From Sphingobacterium sp. (GTDB lineage: Bacteria > Bacteroidota > Bacteroidia > SpSt-205), in assembly GCA_028276345.1 (NCBI GenBank), contig JAPYWM010000005.1:1-19457 (forward strand): 19,457 nucleotides of DNA, written 5' to 3'. Positions 13,932 through 19,457 of this stretch are shown one piece after another. Below the pieces are notes generated by a model. That model did not search any database, was not told where the DNA came from, and saw only the letters and a program-made list of their open reading frames with translations. The first letter of the stretch is position 1. Each line of letters opens with the position of its first letter. A program made the position numbers and the translations under genes.

Positions 13932-15341
13932 GATTTCGGGGGCGATGGCTTCCATGTAGGCCCAGGCGGCTTCCCGGTCGTTAGGGATAATCCCTTCTAA
14001 GATGGCCTCCCGCACGGCTTCTTTGATTTTGCCTACGAGGCGGCTGGGCGGTAGACCATACCGTGCCATAATCTCCTCCCCCCGAATCGGCGGCTGAAAG
14101 GACGCTAAGCGGTCTCGCTCATTCACCTCACGCACCCGCTGCATCACGCGGTCAAAATTTTGTAAAAATCGCTGCCGCCTAAAACGATTTTGGGTAGTCA
14201 CATCGCTCCGGCACAGAAGAATCAAATCTTCCAGGTCTTCGCCGGCTTCTACGATTAGGCGCCGGATAGCACTGTCGGTCACCTCCTCCCGGGCAAGGGC
14301 AATAGGCCGACCATGAAGACGTACGAGCTTCTGCACATATTTCATGCGCTGATCCTGTGGCAAGTGTAGCCGCCGAAAGATAGTTTTTACAAGTTTAGCG
14401 CCTATCTCTTCGTGTAGGTGAAAGGTCCAGCCCTGTTTTTCATCAAAGCGTTTGGTTGGGGGTTTGCCAATATCATGCAGGAGGGCGGCCCACCGCAGCC
14501 AAAGAGGCGCGTCCGGCCGCTGCGCTAAAAGCTGCGATAGCACCTGCAGGGTATGTTCAAAGTTTTCCTTGTGGCGGTGGCCTTTTTGGGTTTCTACCCC
14601 TTTGAGGGCTTCCACTTCGGGTAAAAACTGCGCTAACAGGCCGGTATCCGACAGCAGGCGCAGGCCTCGCACAGGGTCCGGACTCAGGAGGATTTTGTGA
14701 AACTCCTCCACAATGCGTTCGGGTGATACGATGGCGAGCCGATAGGCCTGGCTGCGAATAGCCCCATAGGTTTGGGGTTCTATGGTGAAATCCAGCCGTA
14801 CGGCAAACCGAATTGCCCGCATCATGCGCAAGGGGTCGTCGCTAAAAGTGCGTACAGGGTCGGTGGGCGTTCGGATGATTTTCTGGGCGAGGTCTCGGAT
14901 ACCCCCGAAAGGGTCGATAAGCTGGCCGCGTTCGGCAGCATGAAGGCCTACGTAGAGGGCATTGATAGTGAAGTCCCGCCGCGAAAAATCCTCCTCCAGG
15001 GTGGCGGGCTCTACGTGGGGGTTACGGCTTTCGGGGCTGTAACTCTCCCGCCGGGCGGCTACGATCTCTATCTCATAGTCCTGCCAGCGCACAAGGGCCA
15101 CATAGAAGCGCTGGTATTCGGCGGCGATGGTGGTGCCCAACTTTTTAGATAGGGCTTCGGCGAAGGTGGTAGGATGCCCCAGCACCACGATATCCAGGGC
15201 TTTTCCCGCTTCGCCGGTGAGGAACCAGTCTCGTACCCAGCCCCCCACCACATAGGCAGGATAGGCCAGCTCGTCGGCCACCTCCGAAAGGGTCTGGAGC
15301 ACCGGAACCGACGCCCACAGGCTGTCGGGTAAAAAACTCAT
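13839..15341 (-). CDS. cca: CCA-adding enzyme/poly(A) polymerase family protein with HD domain
   Basis: A 500-residue class II tRNA nucleotidyltransferase homologue; the family adds CCA to tRNA 3' ends. The head domain has GGWVRDWFL (33-41), EIEIVAARRESY, RRDFTINALY (121-130), DPFGGIRDL, DPLRMMRAIRFA and SPERIVEEFHKIL. An HD domain follows (LLHDIGK, His289-Asp290). In the metal-binding pair KDxD the first Asp is Ala: the sequence reads KALDIVV, Ala48 and Asp50, with codon GCC at 15198-15200. The rest of the active site looks intact, so this is either a real change of activity or a one-base sequence error. The last 30 residues are Gln/Glu/Lys-rich and overlap an antisense small ORF. ATG 15341 is 4 nt after fumC; the in-frame codon at 15380 lies inside fumC and is rejected. 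Confidence 0.88.
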   Translation of the reverse strand: MSFLPDSLWASVPVLQTLSEVADELAYPAYVVGGWVRDWFLTGEAGKALDIVVLGHPTTFAEALSKKLGTTIAAEYQRFYVALVRWQDYEIEIVAARRESYSPESRNPHVEPATLEEDFSRRDFTINALYVGLHAAERGQLIDPFGGIRDLAQKIIRTPTDPVRTFSDDPLRMMRAIRFAVRLDFTIEPQTYGAIRSQAYRLAIVSPERIVEEFHKILLSPDPVRGLRLLSDTGLLAQFLPEVEALKGVETQKGHRHKENFEHTLQVLSQLLAQRPDAPLWLRWAALLHDIGKPPTKRFDEKQGWTFHLHEEIGAKLVKTIFRRLHLPQDQRMKYVQKLVRLHGRPIALAREEVTDSAIRRLIVEAGEDLEDLILLCRSDVTTQNRFRRQRFLQNFDRVMQRVREVNERDRLASFQPPIRGEEIMARYGLPPSRLVGKIKEAVREAILEGIIPNDREAAWAYMEAIAPEILAKEPVIQQLPQNPQQKEGKGEEVRPSHKE

Positions 15342-15345
15342 AGGC

Positions 15346-16725
15346 CTATACCATCGCCTCCGGCCGCACGTACTTATCAAACTCCTCCGCCGTCAAATAG
15401 CCCAGCTCTACAGCCGCTTCTTTGAGGGTCTTGTCTTCTTTATGGGCTTTTTGGGCAATCTTGGCCGCCTTTTCGTAGCCAATGACGGGATTCAGAGCCG
15501 TAACCATCATGAGGCTACGTTCTAAGTGCCGCTCAATGGCGGGGAGATTGGGCTCTATGCCCACCACGCAGTTGTCCGTAAAGGAATGGCAGGCATCGGC
15601 AAGGAGGCGAATGGACTCGATGAGGTTGTGGATGATGAGGGGCTTGAAGACGTTGAGTTCCAAGTGGCCCTGGAAGGCGCCGCACGTGATGGCGGTGTCG
15701 TTTCCGATGACCTGGCAGCAGACCATGGTCATGGCTTCGCTCTGGGTGGGATTGACTTTACCGGGCATGATGGAGGAGCCGGGTTCATTTTCGGGGAGGT
15801 TGAGTTCGGCCAGACCTGCCCGGGGGCCGGAGCCAAGGAGCCGAATGTCATTGGCGATTTTCATCAGGGCCACGGCGGTGCGCTTGAGCGCGCCGGAAAG
15901 CGATACGAGGGGGTCATGTGTAGCCAGCGCGGCAAACTTATTGGGGGCAGTAACGAAGGGCGCCCCGGTGAGTTCGGCGATTTTGGCGGCGACTTTTTCG
16001 GCGAAACCCTTAGGGGCGTTGAGCCCTGTACCCACAGCCGTGCCGCCTAAGGCTAACTGCCGCACCTCATCTAAGGTGCGCTCAATATCTGCTTTGGCTG
16101 TAACGACCTGGTGGTGATACCCCGAAAACTCTTGTCCCAGCCGCATGGGGACGGCATCCATGAGGTGTGTACGCCCTACTTTGATGATGGCATAGTAGGC
16201 CTCGGCTTTTTCTTTGAGAGCCTGGGCGAGCTTATCAAGGGCGGGGAGTAGGCGGTCCCGCACCGCCAAATAGGCCGCAATGTGCATCGCGGTCGGGAAA
16301 ACATCGTTGGAGGACTGAGATTTATTGACGTCGTCGTTGGGATGGATAGGTTTTTTGGTGCCGAGGGGCTGGCCGAGCTTTTGGTTGGCCCGGTTGGCAA
16401 TTACCTCGTTGAGGTTCATGTTCGTCTGGGTACCGGAGCCGGTTTGCCACACGACGAGGGGGAAGTGTTCATCCAAGGCCCCCGAGAGAATCTCATCACA
16501 GACCTCGGCGATGAGGCGGGCTTTTTCTTGTGGGAGAATGCCCAGGTCGGCATTGGTGAGGGCGGCGGCTTTTTTGGCGATAGCGAGGGCGTAGATCACC
16601 TCTTTTGGCATGCGGTGGCCCCCGATCTTGAAGTTTTGCAGGGAGCGCTGGGTCTGCGCGCCCCAGAGTTTATCTTCGGGGACGGATACTTCGCCTAAGG
16701 TATCGTACTCTATGCGATAAGCCAT
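15346..16725 (-). CDS. fumC: Fumarate hydratase, class II
   Basis: Interconverts fumarate and malate in the TCA cycle; a cytoplasmic homotetramer in the family. The full 459-residue length is normal. Visible motifs are SGSGTQTNMNLNEVIANRA (substrate-binding Thr/Asn), HPNDDVNKSQSSNDVFPTAMH, IKVGRTHLMDAVPMRLGQE with the catalytic His, and the superfamily signature GSSIMPGKVNPTQSEA, whose loop Ser is the catalytic base. It is distinguished from aspartase and argininosuccinate lyase by the combination of TGSGTQTNMN and the length. ATG 16725 follows a TAACTTTG box by 4 nt. cca starts 4 nt after its stop, so the two genes are cotranscribed. Confidence 0.95.
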   Translation of the reverse strand: MAYRIEYDTLGEVSVPEDKLWGAQTQRSLQNFKIGGHRMPKEVIYALAIAKKAAALTNADLGILPQEKARLIAEVCDEILSGALDEHFPLVVWQTGSGTQTNMNLNEVIANRANQKLGQPLGTKKPIHPNDDVNKSQSSNDVFPTAMHIAAYLAVRDRLLPALDKLAQALKEKAEAYYAIIKVGRTHLMDAVPMRLGQEFSGYHHQVVTAKADIERTLDEVRQLALGGTAVGTGLNAPKGFAEKVAAKIAELTGAPFVTAPNKFAALATHDPLVSLSGALKRTAVALMKIANDIRLLGSGPRAGLAELNLPENEPGSSIMPGKVNPTQSEAMTMVCCQVIGNDTAITCGAFQGHLELNVFKPLIIHNLIESIRLLADACHSFTDNCVVGIEPNLPAIERHLERSLMMVTALNPVIGYEKAAKIAQKAHKEDKTLKEAAVELGYLTAEEFDKYVRPEAMV

Positions 16726-16729
16726 GGTG

Positions 16730-16737
16730 CAAAGTTA
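16730..16737 (-). promoter_or_regulatory. -7 promoter box of the fumC-cca operon
   Basis: Minus-strand TAACTTTG fits TAnnTTTG and ends 4 nt before the ATG at 16725. No -33 TTTG is seen. Confidence 0.55.
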
Positions 16738-16774
16738 GCGTGTGGGGTGGATGGCGGGGCTTTTCTGAGGCGGC

Positions 16775-16797
16775 AGCCGACTATCTGGAAGTCGGCT
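16775..16797. repeat. 7-bp inverted repeat in the fumC/acylphosphatase spacer
   Basis: AGCCGAC and GTCGGCT flank a 9-nt loop. There is no good U-tract on either side; it may be a second stop for the thiolase-acylphosphatase transcript or an element upstream of the fumC promoter. Confidence 0.4.
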
Positions 16798-16855
16798 TGG
16801 TTTGGCGGGGGAGGTCTTTCCTACCTTCACTGTGCGGCGGCTCTCCGCAGTCCTG

Positions 16856-16901
16856 AAAAAGCTCCCTCTGCTATCGGAGGCTGTAACGGGCTTTCTACAG
16901 C
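16856..16901 (-). terminator. Tandem hairpins after the acylphosphatase gene
   Basis: Reading on the minus strand, GCTGTA / TACAGC (16901-16880) begins right at the stop codon. It is followed by AGCCTCC...GGGAGCT (16882-16860) with one bulge, then TTTTT. The second stem plus U-tract looks like an intrinsic terminator for the thiolase-acylphosphatase operon. Confidence 0.55.
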
Positions 16902-17180
16902 TTAGCGAATAGAGAAAGTAGTCTCGCTAAGAGGGGCAAGGTTCTTCTCCACCTCCACATGCGCTACCTGTGCTGCAGGAGAGCCGCGATGCGCCCATCG
17001 TATGAAGTTTTCTACGGCTTCGGGGGGGCCTTCTACCTCTGCATAGACAGAGCCATCGGGTTCATTCCGTACAAGGCCCCCTAAGCCCAGCGATTGCGCG
17101 GTCATCTGGGCGTATTTCCGGAAGAAGACCCCTTGTACCTTCCCGTAGATGCGCAGGCGATACCGCACTCGGTCCGCCAT
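16902..17180 (-). CDS. acyP: Acylphosphatase
   Basis: A 92-residue small alpha/beta enzyme that hydrolyses acyl phosphates such as acetyl phosphate or 1,3-bisphosphoglycerate. The family signature is intact: GKVQGVFFRKYAQ with catalytic Arg21, and GLVRNEPDGSVYAEVEG with catalytic Asn39. The length and the hydrophobic RYRLRIYGKVQGVFFR strand match the family. It starts 9 nt after the thiolase stop on the same strand, so the two are cotranscribed. There is no clear metabolic link to thiolase; acylphosphatase genes often sit in unrelated operons. The cellular role of bacterial acylphosphatases is poorly known. Confidence 0.93.
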   Translation of the reverse strand: MADRVRYRLRIYGKVQGVFFRKYAQMTAQSLGLGGLVRNEPDGSVYAEVEGPPEAVENFIRWAHRGSPAAQVAHVEVEKNLAPLSETTFSIR

Positions 17181-17189
17181 GAGAACGCC

Positions 17190-18368
17190 TTAGTTTAGCC
17201 GCTCAAATATGCCGGCTATGCCCTGACCGCCCCCCACGCAAGCGGTTACCATGCCGTATTTCCCCCCGCGGCGCCGCAGCTCATTCAGGATTTGCACCGT
17301 GAGCTTTGCGCCCGTACAGCCCAAAGGATGCCCTAAGGCAATAGCCCCGCCATTGACATTGAGTTTGTCCTCGGGAAGTTCGGCTAACTTGACTACGGCT
17401 AAGCTCTGCGCCGCAAAGGCTTCATTCAGCTCAATCAGGTCTATATCGGCCAGGGAAAGTCCTGCGCGCCTCAGGGCTTTGGGAATAGCCTCCACGGGGC
17501 CAATGCCCATGTAGCGGGGTTCAACGCCGGCGACGGCATATCCCCGCATCACAGCGATGGGCCGTAGGTTGTGCCGCTTGAGGAAGCGCTCACTCACCAC
17601 CAGGACGAAGGCGGCGCCATCAGAAGTCTGGGAGGAGTTTCCAGCTGTAACAAGGCCATTGGCGGCAAAGACGGGCTTAAGTTTGGCCAGGGCCTCTAAG
17701 CTCGTATCTGCACGAGGCCCTTCGTCGGTATCATGCACGTAGGTATGGGTTACTTTTTTGCCGTTCTGGACGGAGACATCCAGGACAGTGAGGGGGACGA
17801 TCTCATCTTTGAATTTGCCTTCGGCGATGGCGGCCAGGGCCCGCTGGTGCGATCGGAGGGCGAAGGCATCAGACTCTTCTCGAGTGATGTTGTATTTTTT
17901 AGCGACCTCTTCGGCGGTCATGCCCATACCGAAGTACCAGTCCGGGGCATGCAGGGCATATTCGTAGTTGGGCACAATGCGCCAGCCTCCCATGGGGACG
18001 AGGGACATGGTCTCGGCACCGCCGGCGAGGATCGCATCGGCATCGCCATTGCGAATTTTGGCCACGGCCATGGCGATAGCTTCCAGCCCGGACGCGCAGT
18101 AGCGGTTGATAGTTACAGCTGGGAGCTCTTTTCCCACTGCCCGCAGCGCAATGTAGCGCGCCATATTCAGCCCCTGTTCGGCCTCAGGGATAGCGTTGCC
18201 GCAAATCAGATCGTCTATCTCCTCGCTAAAGTTGATTTGTGGCAAATCGGCCTTGATACGTTCGATGACGGCCACGGCCATATCATCCGGGCGGACAGTG
18301 CGGAGCTTTCCCCGGGGCGCTTTTCCTACGGCGGTGCGATAACCCGCTACGATGTAGGCCTCCTGCAT
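17190..18368 (-). CDS. Acetyl-CoA C-acyltransferase (thiolase, FadA/FadI-like)
   Basis: A 392-residue thiolase. The nucleophile Cys91 is in NRYCASGLEA, then NEAFAAQSLA, the catalytic His347 in GGAIALGHPLGCTGAK, and Cys377 in ACVGGGQG. The presence of His347 and Cys377 and the FadA-like region around GMGMTAEEVAKKYNITREESDAFA point to a degradative beta-oxidation thiolase, though some family members are biosynthetic acetyl-CoA C-acetyltransferases. No fadB/hydroxyacyl-CoA dehydrogenase gene is beside it; its partner would be elsewhere. The ATG at 18368 follows a TACTTTTG box by 4 nt. Acylphosphatase follows 9 nt after its stop. The ALDH3 gene elsewhere in the window could feed fatty acids into the same pathway, but that is inference. 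Confidence 0.92.
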   Translation of the reverse strand: MQEAYIVAGYRTAVGKAPRGKLRTVRPDDMAVAVIERIKADLPQINFSEEIDDLICGNAIPEAEQGLNMARYIALRAVGKELPAVTINRYCASGLEAIAMAVAKIRNGDADAILAGGAETMSLVPMGGWRIVPNYEYALHAPDWYFGMGMTAEEVAKKYNITREESDAFALRSHQRALAAIAEGKFKDEIVPLTVLDVSVQNGKKVTHTYVHDTDEGPRADTSLEALAKLKPVFAANGLVTAGNSSQTSDGAAFVLVVSERFLKRHNLRPIAVMRGYAVAGVEPRYMGIGPVEAIPKALRRAGLSLADIDLIELNEAFAAQSLAVVKLAELPEDKLNVNGGAIALGHPLGCTGAKLTVQILNELRRRGGKYGMVTACVGGGQGIAGIFERLN

Positions 18369-18372
18369 ACCA

Positions 18373-18380
18373 CAAAAGTA
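18373..18380 (-). promoter_or_regulatory. -7 promoter box of the thiolase-acylphosphatase operon
   Basis: Minus-strand TACTTTTG ends 4 nt before the ATG at 18368; no -33 TTTG seen. Confidence 0.55.
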
Positions 18381-18464
18381 GGCGAAAAACTTATACAGAG
18401 AGGGGCACAGGCGGCGATGGACCAGGGATTTGGTAAAGGGGGACGCAGAAGCTGTAGATGAGGC

Positions 18465-19457
18465 TTATCGGACTCGCCACAACCACCACGCAGCTATGGC
18501 GCTAAAGAGGGCATTGGGTATCCAGACGCTTATCCAGCTTTGGCCGACGCCGGCGGGCCAGAGGCTTTTGGCCAGGGCCAGGAGAAGCACGTAAATAAAG
18601 GCCAGTACGAGTCCCAGGCCTATTTGGAGGGCCACGCCGCCTCGGCGCTTACGGGAGGCCGCCGCTACGCCGATCGCCGTCAAAATCACCGATGCCATAG
18701 GAAGCGCTACCCGCTCATGGAGTTCTACCTCCAGGAGTGCCGCTACCTCGCCGCCCACATACGCTTGCCGCCGATACTCTGCCAGCAGCTCATCATACGC
18801 CATCGTCCGGGTGTAAAACTCCGACCGGATGATATCCGCCGGCACGAGAGGCAGAGTCGTATCTATCTGGCTTATCCATTTAGGGGGCTTTTCTGGCTCA
18901 TACACCCATACTCGAAAAAATCGCCACTTTTTTGTACTATCTATCCAGGCTACTTCTTCTGCTGCGTAGCGTGCCTTTAGCCGAGCCCCCTCTATACGCT
19001 CCAAGAAAGCCCCAAACCCCACATGGTCAAACTTATCAAAAGCCCGAATGAAGATGTAGCCTTCGGGGGAAAGTTTGATGTGGATTTGCCGCTGGTCAAA
19101 GTACGTGCGGTTTTTGATGTACTTGTACTCAAAGCGCTCAATGCCTCGGACATTGCGGGGCGTGATTTGCATTTGGAGGTAGAGGCTGGTGAGGCTCACG
19201 AGCCCTGCGGCTAAAAGGTAGGGGCGCAGTAGGCGCCATAGACTCACCCCGCCCCCCATTAGCGCTACAATCTCCGACCGCTGCGCCATCTGCCCCGTGA
19301 AAAACAACACGGCTATAAACACCACCAGTGGCGAGAGCAGATTGGCATAAAATGGGATGAAATTCTGATAGTACTGCCAAAGCGCCTGTATGGGCACCTG
19401 CCGTTCTACAAAGTCGTCTATCTTTTCTGCTACGTCAATGGCTACGAGGACGATGAT
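18465..19457 (-). CDS. LptF/LptG family (YjgP/YjgQ) LPS transport permease, 5' end outside window
   Basis: An inner-membrane permease of the LPS export complex LptB2FG. The reading frame is open to the right edge, giving 330 visible residues; an internal GTG at 19397 is not the start, since the 20 upstream codons continue the family pattern (VAIDVAEKIDDFVE). After the end of TM1, TM2 lies near 33-55 and TM3 near 75-95, then a periplasmic beta-jellyroll domain (about 100-235). The last three membrane segments are near 245-265, 275-298 and 308-327. GQMAQRSEIVALMGGGVS after TM2 is the cytoplasmic coupling-helix region. LptF and LptG cannot be told apart here. The gene runs toward the thiolase gene, which has its own promoter box 84 nt past its stop. 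Confidence 0.88.
   Translation of the reverse strand: MIVLVAIDVAEKIDDFVERQVPIQALWQYYQNFIPFYANLLSPLVVFIAVLFFTGQMAQRSEIVALMGGGVSLWRLLRPYLLAAGLVSLTSLYLQMQITPRNVRGIERFEYKYIKNRTYFDQRQIHIKLSPEGYIFIRAFDKFDHVGFGAFLERIEGARLKARYAAEEVAWIDSTKKWRFFRVWVYEPEKPPKWISQIDTTLPLVPADIIRSEFYTRTMAYDELLAEYRRQAYVGGEVAALLEVELHERVALPMASVILTAIGVAAASRKRRGGVALQIGLGLVLAFIYVLLLALAKSLWPAGVGQSWISVWIPNALFSAIAAWWLWRVR

Noticed and set aside
15482..16117. 211-codon plus-strand ORF opposite fumC
   Set aside because: Antisense shadow of a strongly conserved gene, with no promoter box or plausible family.
17733..18461. 242-codon plus-strand ORF opposite the thiolase gene
   Set aside because: Shadow of the thiolase coding frame; Gly/His/Asp-rich sequence without domain features.
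19397..19397. GTG at 19397 as the start of the LptF/LptG-like gene
   Set aside because: The frame continues upstream to the window edge with family-like sequence, so the gene is 5'-truncated by the window.

Overview
The window looks like ordinary chromosome of a member of the Bacteroidota, with GC in the mid-50s by eye. Three signs support this. Almost every transcription unit starts at a TAnnTTTG box, the -7 promoter element of this phylum. Shine-Dalgarno sequences are essentially absent. The largest gene encodes a secreted M43 metallopeptidase that appears to end in a type IX secretion (T9SS) sorting domain. Arginine-rich proteins and tight packing would fit a thermophilic or compact lineage, but that is only a guess. 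I saw no rRNA, tRNA, CRISPR array, insertion sequence or prophage.

Left part (1-5200): a UbiB/ABC1-type kinase cut by the window edge and a small membrane protein lie on the minus strand. Divergent from them is the 1233-residue M43 peptidase on the plus strand, which ends in a GC-rich hairpin shared with the convergent ispD. Positions 5209-6947 (minus) hold a QueA-like protein overlapping IspD by 4 nt (GTGA). Only 44 bp away, in the other direction, is a MacB/FtsX-type permease translationally coupled (ATGA) to a family 2 glycosyltransferase.

Middle (9000-13931, plus): an outer-membrane beta-barrel protein with a clear terminator; a hairpin-rich spacer; then an ALDH3-type aldehyde dehydrogenase, an 87-residue hypothetical and FtsE, all overlapping; then an exported TPR protein with its own terminator; then a 57-residue membrane ORF whose 3' end is antisense to the end of cca.

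Right part (13839-19457, minus): class II fumarase and a CCA-adding-enzyme homologue (4 nt apart), a thiolase and acylphosphatase (9 nt apart), and an LptF/LptG-family permease cut by the right edge. The genes cover isoprenoid precursors (IspD), tRNA maturation (Cca, QueA-like), central and fatty-acid metabolism (FumC, thiolase, ALDH), and envelope or LPS functions (LptFG, GT2, OMP, MacB-like).

No obviously new multi-gene system is visible. The best leads are these: promoter boxes lie so close to start codons that most mRNAs should be leaderless or nearly so; Cca lacks the first Asp of its catalytic DxD pair; the QueA-like protein departs from the family at several signature motifs; and a small membrane ORF with its own promoter box is embedded antisense to cca.
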